From assembly GCA_027924585.1 (NCBI GenBank), contig BSBM01000636.1, forward strand, positions 7,704,001-7,768,000: a stretch of 64,000 bases of DNA, in the 5' to 3' direction. Of this stretch, positions 1 to 12,533 are shown piece after piece (the first letter of the stretch is position 1; each line of letters opens with the position of its first letter). Below the pieces are notes generated by a model. The model saw only the letters and a list, made by a program, of their open reading frames with translations. It did no database searches and was not told where the DNA came from. The DNA is from Larix kaempferi (lineage: Eukaryota > Streptophyta > Pinopsida > Pinales > Pinaceae). The translations under genes were made by a program, and so were the position numbers.

Positions 1-1302
1 AAGTCAGTCAAGTCATCCCTTAGCCTAGCCAGTTATTTTAGCCTTCACCCTTCACTAGCAAATTGATCACAACTATGAAGTGAGTATGATCCTGAAAGTC
101 TAGTCTGAGTAATAGTAATAATTAATGACACTATATATTTGGATTTAGATCGCCAGTTATGATTACTCTGTGTTATAATTGTTATTTGAATAAGTTGTAG
201 AGCATGCATTAACCTTGACACTTTGCAGCAGCTTTGGATGATGGTCTGAGTTATATTTGGTCTTGGTTAGACCCAGTTTGACCATGGAGGACCATGGGAC
301 ATGAGTTGTTGGACCTTATGATGATATGGATAGATGATATATGGTCTATGTATACATACATGATGATTCTATGCAGCAGCTACAGGGTTATGATGATGAT
401 TCTTGGTTTACAACAGTGTTTGGTCATTTACAGATTATTATTATTGGCCCTGTTCCGGTATATTGGATATTTATTTTGATCATGCAGAGACTCATATAGT
501 GTATGAGTACACATCTTGGATGGATTTGGACCTTCTGAGTCCAATGGGACAGTTTTTTTTCAGTTCCGGGCACTTACAGTGATGATTGAGCCTCAGTAGG
601 CTGTCCCAGTGCAGTTTTGGTCTGTCGGAGGCCCTGTCAAAGCAGATATGATTTTTATCCGGTTGACCTAGGGCACTGATGATGGAGGGGGTGGTCCAGC
701 CACTTGTTTTTACCATATTACCCCCCTCCCGGACACACTGGTGCCCTCACCTTGACAGGGCAGGCACTCCAGGAGGCTGTTTGGGGCAGTTTCACGCTTC
801 CCGAGGCATTTCAGGATTGGTAGAAATGGCTATTGAGGGAATCGATTTGGGCTACTGAGGCAAAGTTATGGCATGGGATGATCAGTGATGATAGATCGGG
901 GTCTTCCACACCTTCTCCAGCAATTTCAGCTTCATCGGGGCCCGCATCCATCACTTATGGCACTTTCTGATGATTTTTGAGGTCTTTTTGAGGCCCACGA
1001 CTTGACCATGGAGGCACGATTTGGTACATTGGTGATTATTTTATATGTATTGTGCTATGGGGATTGACCAAGGAGGGATAAAATTACCCCTTGGACCCAC
1101 CATAAGCCTCTTATGATATTTTGTCATCATGATTTGGTGGGATTCCCCTCTTCTAGGGCGATTTTGTCCACTTACATTATATTTTATTAGTGATCCATGT
1201 ATTTTATTGTTGAGCTCATCTCAACCATTGATTAGACATTTGTATCTTTTAATCTTAGCCACTCATTCAAAAAGTGGTTAGGGTTTTGGTGCCTCTCCTT
1301 CC

Positions 1303-1310
1303 TATTTAAA
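1303..1310 (+). promoter_or_regulatory. TATA-like box of the family-1 LTR promoter
   Basis: TATTTAAA lies within a stretch kept in every family-1 copy, followed by GGAGAGAGCTTCTCATTGTA where transcription probably starts about 30 bases on. The same block is visible on the minus strand near 9945, 38570, 42225, 48435 and 58110, and in diverged plus-strand form near 22895 and 25000. Initiation is inferred from position and conservation only. Confidence 0.5.
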
Positions 1311-1686
1311 GGAGAGAGCTTCTCATTGTAAGGGGTCTTTGGCTCTTGGATTATTGGTATAGAAAAACTTTCTTGTGGAAATTCTTGTGGTCTCCTTTGC
1401 ATCTGGTGTTCTTAGATGGTGATTGGAAAGTCTACTGCAACCTAGCATTTGGAATTTGTGGTAAGATCTATCTTTTTTGGAAATCATTGTTTGTCTACAG
1501 GAGGGCGACTTCAACAAGGGCGATTTTGCAAGGCTTCTTCAAATCGACTTTCTTGGCATTCGCTTGTATCAGGGGGTTATCATTAGCATCATTGTGATCT
1601 ATGCTTTCTTTCTGTTACTTCTCTTGTGGCATTAGTCTTATCTCTTGATTACATCAAATCTGATATTGTTGACGTTTGTTGTGCAG

Positions 1687-1807
1687 GAGAGAGGGCGCAT
1701 TGGCTTCTTGGATCAAATCGACTTGCATAGAAAACTACCTCAAAGCTTCTCAAATTGATCGGGTTTGCATAGATCATCATCATCAAGGCATCTACAAGGT
1801 CACCCAG
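1687..1807 (+). other. Conserved mini-exon inside the LTR (predicted)
   Basis: A 121-bp segment is bounded by a good splice acceptor (TTGTTGTGCAG) and donor (CAG followed by GTAAGATC). Segments of nearly the same length with the same signals sit at the equivalent place in diverged LTRs: 9445-9564 (minus), 23270-23391, 25381-25496, 38053-38183 (minus) and 41714-41844 (minus). A second acceptor (TTTGTCTACAG) ends at 1500. Splicing is predicted from sequence alone. Confidence 0.45.
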
Positions 1808-3248
1808 GTAAGATCCACAGGTTTGTTTCTCTTACCTTTATCCAATCCATTGACATAGTTCATAAATTGATAAAAGCCTAATTACTTCAAAACCCACATT
1901 TTACATTTTCTCAGATCTAGTGGGTTGTTGGGCATAATATTGAAAACCCACCTCTATAGCATCCATGGCATCCCGGATCTATAGTTTGGTGAGGATTGGC
2001 TTCCGTTTGACCCCCTTCCCAAGCCAACTTAGCTCTCCCAAGCAAGGCGCACTTCCTGGTGATAGTGAGTTGACCTAGATCTAGGTGGTGGGTAAATGAG
2101 ATTCCACTTGATTCATAATCTACACATCCAATAACCTACCCCCAGATTGTTACTTTTCTGATTTTCACCCTGTGGGCCCCATTCCACATTTTAAGGAGTT
2201 AATCCCCATTTTGGACCACTTGGAACACTTAAACTCAGATCTAGTAAGATCTAGCCGTCGGATTGCCGTGAAATTTTAGATCCATACTCCTACTTGACCA
2301 ACCTACCCGGATCTAAAGTTTGGATGCCATCGGACTTGTCTTGACCCACCTAACCCACCTTTTTGGCCTCCTTGGGTAAAGTCGCACCACCTTGGAGAAG
2401 TGAGTTGACTCACTTCTAGGACGTGGGTACTTGAGATTCTTGCGGATTTGAAACGGGAATAATTAAAAACCTAGGTCTAGTGTGTCACTTTGTCAAATCT
2501 TGCCTTGGAGATAGCATTCCTTGTTTTAAGGGATTGTGGTCCACTTAGGTCAAACCTAGATCTAGACCCACTCATCCATCAAGACCTTTCTTTCCCACTT
2601 GTCCCATGTACTAGGAGTCCTTAACCACAAGTCAACCTTACTTTGACTCCATTATCCCAATTCCCAAGGCACTAGTCTCTCTCCAAGTCAATTCGACTTT
2701 CCTAGATTGTTGGATTAACTTGTGGTTTGACCTTAGTTTGGTGAACTAACCCCTTGATGCCATCATGTATCATGGTCAAGCTTGTCACATGTACTAGTTA
2801 GCCCCAATTCAATCCCTAAACTACCCTGCATTGGACGCGGTTCCCAAGGCAGTGGATTTTCAAACATTGAACTAGTACTCTAATCCTAGATCTCATTCCA
2901 AATATCATAAGTCACTCTCACCTCAACAATGAACCCAAAGCTATACTCTTTGAACCCCTCACCTGTCTTGTGACTTCACCCTAAGGTCTAGGATAAACCA
3001 TACACCTTACTTCACATAGAATCAACTCGATTTGGTGTCTTGGTTTTGATCTCTCCTATCGGGAGTAGATCGGGTCTCCCCCTTTGTTGTCTGGGCTAGA
3101 TAACATAAAGCGAAGGTTGCCTCGACTGGCGTTACAACCATATTTTGGAGGTCGAGGTGATCGTGGTTGCACCTTTTGAGTTGCCCTTCCCTATTGCCAT
3201 CCATGATTGGATATATCCATAGGGGTAACTACAGTTTAGGTGATAACA

Positions 3249-4172
3249 GTACTGTCACCTAAATCCCAGCTCCTCTGTTTAGGCTAACTCTTAACGAAGC
3301 TAAGGGGGGTTGTCCCTAACAAAGAGTTTTCTGTGGCTCATGTTTTTTAAGTGTTTTTAGGTGATGTATGGATACGGATGGATGTTGTTTAGAAGTTTTT
3401 GATGAGGAGAACACAATAAACATGCAGTCCACGTTGCGACTTACAAGATGCGGATATCAAGATGAACAACAATATATAAAATGACTTGTAATTTAAGAAA
3501 GCATCCACAAGATAAACTTAAGCAAATAGTAAGGACATATGGTCCAGATTAAGGTGATACATGTAAATTTCAGAGACCAGTGCCTTTATGGAGTCAAAAA
3601 ATGATGCTTGGGATGCTGAAATGTGTAAGTCAAATATAATTGTTCATGAGATCGTTTTGCAATGCTTCTTGGTAAATTTTAGAATGTTTTAAGTGTTCTT
3701 GATTATTAAGGTTAAGAAAGCAAGGTATTGAAGTCCAACCGGAAGAAATACTTTCAGTGGCTCCTCTCGATGACCTAACGGACCATCCAGTATTCTAGGC
3801 TAGGTGTCCAAGGAACTTAACCAGCAAGCTAGAACTCTATGACAACGGTAGAATCCGGCGCCACCAGCAAGAATTTGCCCACTACCTTAGTATTTATCGA
3901 AACAACGCCGGTTCGTTGGTTATGGGGGTGAAGTATTTATTATGGTTATCACTTGTGAGATTAATCAAATCCAACCACCATTCTGAGTAATCCAACTTTT
4001 TAGGGTTGGCAGAGCATACTTGGTGGTGGAAAGCAACGAAATAAATTTTAAAAGGGGGTGTGAGTTTGAAGTATTTTATTAAGAGCACAATGAAACCTCT
4101 CCGACAGAGAGTGCTCTTGACTTCGTCTTATGACAAAGTTCAAGAGTCTTATGATGCACGGAAATAAAGTAC
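3249..4172 (-). repeat. Old family-B LTR, 3' segment (layer 1)
   Basis: Read on the minus strand this aligns with about 33555-34920 of the LTR of element B. Shared marks are the TCTCTTGAAC...CTCTCTGTCGGAGAG hairpin block (4085-4145), TATGCTCTGCCAAC (near 4010) and the CCCCCTTAGCTTCG block near 3300. At 3249 it is cut by the family-1 LTR. It continues collinearly from 7489-7996 once the solo LTR 4173-7488 is removed: GTACTTTA at the join matches GTACTTTA near 33564. The copy is diverged and has no coding content that I can support. Confidence 0.7.
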
Positions 4173-7100
4173 TGTTGCCGCCTGGTTCCACACCTGGGGA
4201 AAACGCAGCAGAAGTCTTCAAGCTGCTGGTGTGGCCTTGGGGGCAAGTCAGAGTCAAGTGCTGTCACTTGGGACTCGACTCCTCCGTCTAGGCTTTCCTA
4301 GCGAAGCCAAGGGGGGTGGACCCTAAAAAACAAAAAGAAACTAAGGCCTCTAACCTAGGAGTTAGGAAAATATTTTTGGTAACCAAGAATAAACAACATA
4401 TACTTTGATCAAATGAAACAGTCATTCATCATTTACTCCCATTTTAAAATAATCATCATTTAACTGCACATTAGTCAATAATATGAAATAAAATTAAACA
4501 AGACCAGTGCCTTATAATGGAGTCAATAAACAAATGCATAAGCAGAAAAAGTAGATGTTGTGCGAGTGTTCTTGGTTTATTTTAAAATTAATGTGATGGT
4601 GATCTTTTTATTATGGCAGGTGGGTTCCCAATATACGCAAGGTACGGGGGAACATGTCCAGAATTTTGAAGCGTGGCTTCCCTCTCAGGCTTGGGCTGAA
4701 TCGGAGTCTCAAGGAGGTGTTCAGATGCTATACCAACGAGGGCAAGCCTAACGGTTTCCAAGAGGTCACTACTCAGTGTGGTCCCAAGCCTTCTGAGAAA
4801 TTTGCCCACGATGACAAAATACGTGTTGTGCCGGATTTTCACAAAAAGGATTTTTTATTAGGGCGGTGTTAGATCCTATTACTAGTCATCCCCTCCTTTC
4901 TGATGTGTACCAACTGGATCAGACTAAGCTGCAAGTCGGCCACAGAGCATACGGGAGAAGACCTTGGTATTTTTATAAAAAAAATTATGAACCCAAATTT
5001 TATCTTTTTTAAAACCCCAGGAGTCTCTTTTCAGGCACGTATTTCGGGCAAGCCCTCATACAGAAACCCTACTTCGGGAAAGCAAGGGGGGCGTTATGAG
5101 TTTGTAAAAAAAATGTGAAAAACTATGTTATGAGTGAACTTGTGGCCCGCCAGTGGAACGGACCAACAAGGTTAATTTTAATCCTAGTTAATTTTATTAA
5201 ATGCCGAAAATCAAAGAAATAAACTACTCTAAAAATCACGCCATGAAAAGAGACGACACAGGCCACCCCTGGGGGGATGGGGTATGGGCGCTGGCTAGCC
5301 CACTTGCTCTCGTTTAATAGTTGTTTACAATGATTAGAGAAGTGCCCCAGTCTACTTAAAGTGACTTGGTGGCTTACAAAATTTGAGGAAAAAAATTGAC
5401 CGGTTTTGCAAAAATATAAAATTGGTTCTCCGGATTGCTTGGATCCTCGAAATTTCGGCAGCACCTCCTCCTACCTGTTCGTCTTTTGCTGCAAACCAGC
5501 AAGCAATTATTAGTATAAGATGCCCAAAAACACTTTAAGAGTGTCTTTGGAACACCTCATAAAAAACCCAAAAAATTCTAAGTAAAAATTTCAAAATTTA
5601 ACCAAGTAAAACAAGCAAGAATGCTTGTTTGCTTGGGGTCTTTGCAAGCTTTATGAGCTGCAAATTACATGCTCTTGGACAGCCAAATAAACTTTTATAT
5701 CAGATCTAACACTACTTTCAAACTTTTCAAGACTTTAACAATTTTTAACCAGTTTAAAAATTAAGTAATGATAGATAATGAAAGATCTAATCTAATGGAA
5801 GATAAAGCTTTAAACAACTAGATTAGAACTCTAAGAATGAATCAGATCTACTTAAGAATGAATCAATCAAAAAATAAATCAAGAATCACTCTTTAATCGT
5901 AACCAATAATCAAGAAAATTTTGATTTTATAAGCTGAGGAAGAGAGAAGAGACAGAATGGTCCTTGAAACCAAAGACTTTGGAAGCTTGAAAGTGGGAAA
6001 CCGAGGGTGAGATCCACCAAAATGTGCACAGAAGAAAAAGTGAAGAGCAAACAAGCTATCCCCCTTTCCACACCTGTCAACCTGTAGCAAACAAAAACTC
6101 ACAGAAAACCCATCAAACTAGAAATGCACATGGTTAGAAATCAAAATAGTATGAGCATAAACAAATGAAACATATAAACTTTGAATCTCTAACCAATATG
6201 ACAAATGCAAGAACAAATTAAAACAAACAAGATTAATTGTTCCTTCCCACAAAATCGTTACCAATCCTTCAAGCAGGCTAGTAGATGGCTGGAAATTACA
6301 TGCCCAGAATTTGAACTTGCTACAAATCACTCCACATCATGAGACCATGAAACCACTCACAAAGTATCACACATATGGACCTCCAAAGTCTTTTTATTGA
6401 TCAACAAAATAGCATAAGCTTACAACATATTTCTGCTCACTCTCCAACTAGAGAAAATGGAGTGGGCAGCCATTCTTAAATAGCCAAAGATGGAGAGAAA
6501 TGGGTGGAATGAGTGGCATAAATCGTGGAGAAAATGGGGCTGCCCACTCCCATGTAATGGGCTGACAAAATCAGCCCCAAATCAGCTAAAAATCAGCCAT
6601 GTGACAGCCCATAAACATAGCTGCAAATTCCATGATTGAAGGGGCCCAATTTTGGGAAATATGCCCCCCTCAAATGGGGAAGTAATCCCACTAATATAGC
6701 TGCCCGAAATCTTTCCAAAATCAGCTCTTACAACTCCTAAAACATAGCTGAAAAAATCAGTCCATAAATCACTCCCAAAATTTAATATTTTTATTAAGTC
6801 ATTTTTTCACTTTTTCAAATTTTTATGACTTTTTGGGGTTTTTTGACTTTTTTGGATTTTTGTGGAAAAAAAATCACCCAAACATTAGAAAGAGTGGGTT
6901 TAGGGGTTTAGGGGGTGCTCTGAGTTAGAAAACGAGCACCCCTAAGGCAAAAAATACCTCCAGATGCCCCTTATAGGCCAATTAAAATTTTTTTAATTGA
7001 ACCATTAAAAAATGGCCCAATTTACGGAAAAAATAAAACTTGCCGAAAATTAAAAACAACCTAGGGGGACTTAGCACATGTCCATATGACTCAAAATTAA

Positions 7101-7488
7101 CGCCTAGCATGTTCATATACATTGACCCATAGACTTTAACAATCCCCTAAGGCCCGTCAGCCTCCCCAGGCATTCCAGCTTTGGAGGAGCAGGAGAAAAA
7201 CCCATTAATTATGTTATGCACTAATGCAAGACATAATAGATAGGTGAAAAAAACTCCTTGGAATACCTGACTTAACCAAAAAGTCCTAGGGAACCAAGTC
7301 TTTTACAAAACACCATGCTAGTACGTTTTGTTACAAACCCCGCAGGGCCATGGACATGTGGAAAATTTTAAAAACAGGGGCCTTTAAAAAGGCCAGCTGG
7401 ATATCAAATCACCAAAAATGAACATGTATCATGTTCCACTCTGCCCGCTCGCTTGATAATCTAACCAAGTACAACTTAGTTGGCAACA
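4173..7488 (-). repeat. Family-B solo LTR with TSD AGTAC
   Basis: On the minus strand the unit starts TGTTGCCAACT at 7488 and ends GGCGGCAACA at 4173, near-perfect inverted termini. It is flanked by AGTAC at 4168-4172 and at 7489-7493. The first ~600 bases align with the start of the element B LTR at 30274. Its last ~160 bases align with the end of that LTR near 34830-35002. A TATTTAAGA box (complement of 6474-6482) and an AATAAA signal (complement near 6392-6397) suggest a U3-R layout. At 3,316 bp it is shorter than the 4,729-bp LTR of element B. No internal region is present, so it is a solo LTR left by LTR-LTR recombination. Confidence 0.85.
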
Positions 7489-7996
7489 AGTACTATACTG
7501 AAAATAAATTCTAAACTACCCAAGAATCTCCTTCAGGTCAAAGACCATACTCGGGAGAGCATAGGGGTAAGTAAAAATCGAAATAAAAGCAACTCTTCGA
7601 CAGAGAGCACTCTTGATCCACTATTGGTGAGATTCAAGAGATTTCTACTTTAAACAGTTGTATTACTTGAAAGATGAAGCCTTTTAATCAAATAGTAAAC
7701 AACTAGCAATTAAAAATGCTAAGTATAAAAATTGAACTAATCTAGCAAATGAAAAGCTAATCTAGCAATTAGTGCTTCTAAATGATGCAAAATTTTAACT
7801 AAGTAAAGCAAAACTAAACTAGAAAAACAAACCACTTCAAAGGACACTACAAGACTTCCCCAAATGGGGGAAGTTGGGTGTGGGAGATTAAAAACCCCAC
7901 TTATGAACTTTATTGATTAAGTACAATATTTTTTAGGAATTTCAACCATTTGTAGAGACTTAGAGAAATAAAACGGAAAAGAGGGCTTAAAGGCCC
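7489..7996 (-). repeat. Old family-B LTR, middle segment (layer 1)
   Basis: Minus-strand sequence collinear with about 33250-33565 of element B's LTR: a short inverted repeat around CCATTTGGGG (near 7860), then GCTCTCCCGAGTATGG and TTTGACCTGAAGG (near 7515-7570). It also carries one copy of the double-hairpin block (7590-7645) in a place where element B lacks it. It is bounded by the two solo LTRs 4173-7488 and 7997-12533. Confidence 0.65.
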
Positions 7997-10900
7997 TGTT
8001 ATCACCTAAACTGTAGCTACCCCTATGGATGGATCCAATCATGGATGGCAATAGGGAAGGGCAACTCAAAAGGTGCAACCACGATCACCTCGACCTCCAC
8101 TATGTGGTTGTCACGCCAGTCGAGGCAACCTTCGCTTTATGTTATCTAGCCCAGACAACAAAGGGGGAGACCCGATCTACTCCCGACAGGAGAGATCAAA
8201 ACCAAGACACCAAATCAGGGTATTTCTAAGTGAAGTTAGGTGTATGGTTTATCCTAGACCTAAGGATGAAGTCACAAGCCAAGTGAGGATTCAATGGGTA
8301 TAGCTTTGGTTCATAGTTGGTGTGAGAGTGACTTAAGATGTTTGAAATGAGATCTAGGGTTGGTGTACTAGTTCAATGTTGGAAAATTCACTGCCTTGGG
8401 AACCGTGTCCAATGCAGGGTGGTTTAAGGGTTAGATTGGGGCTAACTAGTACAGATGACAAGTTTGACCATGATACATGATGGCATCAAGGGTTTGGTTC
8501 ACCACACTAAGGTCAAACCACAAGTCAATCCAACAATCTAGGAAAGTCGAATTGTCTTGGAGAGAAACCAGTGCCTTGGGAATTGGGAAGTGGAGTCAAA
8601 GTAGGGTTGACTTATGGTTTAGGACTCCTACTACATGGGACAAGTGGGCAATAGAGGTCTTGATGGATGAATGTGTCTAGATCTAGGTTTGACCCAAGTG
8701 GACCACAATCCCTTAAAACAAGGAATGCTATCCCCAAGGCAAGATTTGACAAAGTGATAGTCTAGACCTAGGTTTTGAATTATTCCGGTTCAAAATCTCC
8801 AAAGATCTCAAGTACCCAGTTCCTAGAAGTGAGTCAACTCACTTCTCCAAGGTGGTGCGACTTTGCCCAAGGAGGCTAAAAATGAGGGTTAGGTAGGTCA
8901 AGACAAGTCGGATGGCATCCAAACTTTAGATCCGGGTAGGTTTGCCCAGTAGGAGTGTGGATCTATAATTTCACTGTAATCCGACGGCTGGATCTTACTA
9001 GATCTGAGTTTAAGTACACCTAATGGTCCAAGATGGGGTTTAAATCCCTTGAAATGTGGAATAGGGCCCACAAGGTGAATTTAAGAAAAGTAACAACCTG
9101 GGTGTATGTTATTGGATGCGTAGATGACGAATCAAGTGGAATCTCAAACACCCACCACCTAGATCTAGGTCAACTTGCTCAAACTAGGAAGTGCGCCTTG
9201 CTTGGGAGAGGCTAAGTTGGCCTGCGAAGGGGGTCAAATGGAAGCCAATCCTCACCAAACTATAGATCCGGGATGCCGTGGATGCTATAGAGGTGGGTTT
9301 TCAATATTATGCCCAACAACCCACTAGATCTAAGTAGATCTGAGAAAATGTAAAATGGGGTTTTGAAATATTTAGGGTTTTAACAATTTATGACTATGTC
9401 AATGGATTGGATAAAGGAAAGAGAAACAAACCTGTGGATCTTACCTGGGTAACCTTGTAGATGCCTTGATGATGATGATTTATGCAATCCCGATCAATTT
9501 GAGAAGCTTTGAGGTAGTTTCTATGCAAGTCGATTTGGTCCAAGAAGCCAATGCGCCCTCTCTCCTGCACAACAAACGTCAACAATATCAGATTTGATGC
9601 ATGAATAGATAAGACTAATGCCACAAGAGAAGTAACAGAAAGATAGCATAGATCACAATGAAGCTAATGATAACCCCCTGATACAAGTGAATGCCAAGAA
9701 AGTCGATTTGAAGAAGCCTTGCAAAATCGCCCTTGTTGAAGTCGCCCTCCTGTAGACAAACAATGATTTCCAAAAAAAGATAGATCTTGCCACAATTTCC
9801 AAATGCTAGGTTGCAATAGACTTTCCAATCACCATCTAAGAACACCAGATGCAAAGGAGACCACAAGAATTTCCACAAGAATATTTTTCTATACCAATAA
9901 TCCAAGAGCCAAAGACCCCTTACAATGAGAGGCTCTCTCCTTTAAATAGGAAGGAGAGGCACCAAAACCCTAACCACTTTTTGAATGAGTGGCTAAGATT
10001 AAAAGATACAAATGTCTAATCAATGGTTGAGATGAGCTCAACAATAAAATACATGGATCACACATAAAATATTATGCAAGTGGACAAAATCGCCCTAGAA
10101 GAGCGGAATCCCACCAAATCATGATGAGAAAATATCATAAGAGGCTTATGGTGGGTCCAAGGGGTAATTTTATCCCTCCTTGGTCAATCCCCATAGCACA
10201 ATAACCATAAAATAATCATGAATGTACCAAATCGTGCCTCCATAGTCAAATCGTGGGCCTCAAAAAGACCTCAGAAATCCACAGAAAATTCCATAAATGA
10301 TGGATGCGGTCCCCGATGAAGCTGAAACTGCTGGAGAAGGTGTGGAAGACCCCGATCTATCATCATTGATCATCCCATGCCATAACTTTGCCTCAGTAGC
10401 CCAAATTGATTTCCTCAATAGCCATTTCTACCAATCCTGAAATGCCTCGGGAAGCGTGAAACTGCCCCAAACTGCCTCCTGGAGTGCCTGCGCTGTCAAG
10501 GTGAGGGCACCAGTGTGTCCGGGAGGGGGGTAATATGGTAAAAACAAGTGGCTAGACCACCCCCTCCATCATCAGCGCCCTAGGTCAACCGAATAAAAAT
10601 CACATCTGCTCTGACAGGGCCTCCGACAGGCCAAAACTGCATTGGGACAGCCTACTGAGGCTCAATCATCACTGTAAGTGCCCGGAACTGAAAACAAACT
10701 GTCCCATTGGACTCAGAAAGTCCAAATCCATCAAGGATGTGTACTCATACACCATATGAGTCTCTGCATGATCCAAATAAATATCCAATATACCGGAACA
10801 AGGCCAATAATAATGATCTGTAAATGACCAAACACTGCTGTAACCCAAGAATCATCATCATATCCCTGTAGCTGCTGCATAGAATCATCATGTATGTATA

Positions 10901-12533
10901 CATAGACCATATATCATCTATCCATGTCATCATAAGGTCTAACATCTCATGTCCCATGGTCCTCCATGGTCAAACTGTGTCTAACCAAGACCAAATATAA
11001 CTCAGACCATCATCCAAAGCTGCTGCAAAGTGTCAAGGTTAATACATGCTCTACAACTTATTCAAATAACAATTATAACACAGAGTAATCATAACTGGCG
11101 ATCTAAATCCAAATATATAGTGTCGTTAATTATTATTATTACTCAGACTAGACTTTCAGGATCATACTCACTTCATAGTTGTGATCAATTTGCTAGTGAA
11201 GGGTGAAGGCTGAAATAATTGGCTAGGCTAAGGGATGACTTGACTGACTTGACTTTGTGACACTTTGGCAAGGGAAAGGGAATACACACCATAGTATATA
11301 CTGAATGAGCAATAACACAGGGAATGGAGGTGTCTCACAAATGGATGAGTTGTTCAAAGAGGGTTTATTCACCTTCACAGATGCACACAATCCATAATAC
11401 AAATAAGGCCAGCAATTGTTTAGATATAGCATTTAAGTTCCATTGCTTTTAGGGCCTGAAGTTTCCATAGCCTTGATCTATGTGTGTTTACAAACACATT
11501 GCATAGATTTACATTTATTTTAGGCTTTCTGCTGCAGGTGTGTTTTTAAGGCACTTGTTTACCTGAGCACTTCTAGGTGTGTCATGGACAGCTTGTTTAC
11601 CTAGGTATTTATTTTCCAAAAGATATAACATGTTATTTTCATGGCCATTTTCATTTGGCATGCCTTTCATTCATGTGTGTTTAGAAACACATTGCATGAA
11701 TGGGCTTTTCATACAAGATATAACATTTCATTTTTTCCAGATTTTGTATTCATGGCAGCACTAAAAGTTTCAGGTTTAGCCAACACAACTTTAGTGACTA
11801 GGGGGAATTCCAAAGAATTCCAACTCACCATAGGTAAGTTTTGTCACCAACTCAGAGCCGAGACACAATAAACAGGGAAGCTCATCCAATACAGAGGCTA
11901 CAGTGGGGAGAAGTCCTCCATGCCACTAGTCAAGTAGTAAGTCAGGGTGATAATCTAAAAGGTAGGCCATGGATGGATGAAGACAATGAATAATGGAGCC
12001 AACACTAGAAAGCCATGGTATGGTGGAATGATCACCTCTATTCTCCCTAAGGAGGGTACACACCAATGAGTATGAATAGTGAATTTCTAAGTTTGAGTAG
12101 GGACAATATAATATATATAATAGATCAACCAGGTCCTCATATCTATATGATCGCCAGATCATGACACTAAGTGCTAAGACATGCTATAAGAATAAGTATA
12201 AAAGCAATCTAACCATAACACCATGATATACCTGCTGAGTCATATACCTGAATGCTCATCAACCTGTACCATCATCTGTCCGCTGAAACTGCTGCTGCAT
12301 CTCTGGGCACTACTGACTGCTCTGTACCAATGGTATAATGGCTACATCGGTCATCTCTCTGAGTGTCCCGAGACTCAGTCATGGCATGGGGAATATAACT
12401 GTTGTCCACAATCTGATAGTGATCCAATATAGATGCTCATCTCGGCATCTCAAATGTAAGGGAACTGGCTGAATAGTGTACTGGCATCAGAAAAATAATG
12501 TATGGTAGCCCGGCTACTATAAATGTGATAACA
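7997..12533 (-). repeat. Family-1 solo LTR with TSD GGCCC
   Basis: A complete 4,537-bp LTR. On the plus strand it begins TGTTATCACC and ends GTGATAACA; element sense is minus, judged from copies that adjoin a PBS. It is flanked by GGCCC at 7992-7996 and 12534-12538. There is no internal region, so it is a solo LTR inserted into the older family-B LTR. It carries the LTR TATA block (near 9945, minus) and a predicted mini-exon (9445-9564, minus). I see no real coding sequence. Confidence 0.93.

Larger units (their letters stand above)
1..3248 (+). repeat. Family-1 giant LTR, 5' part cut by window edge
   Basis: This is the 3' three-quarters of a family-1 LTR read in element sense on the plus strand. 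It ends in GGTGATAACA at 3248, the same terminus that abuts the tRNA-Asp PBS in the element at 56165. The first base corresponds to about position 1283 of the 4,538-bp full LTR. No PBS follows at 3249, so this is either a solo LTR or a 3' LTR. The sequence beyond 3249 belongs to an older family-B LTR. A TSD cannot be checked because the left end lies outside the window. The short ORFs inside it recur with varying frames in other copies and I do not regard them as coding. Confidence 0.85.

Noticed and set aside
6895-6925. Telomere-like TTTAGGG units
   Set aside because: Only about two imperfect units inside an LTR, not a telomeric array.
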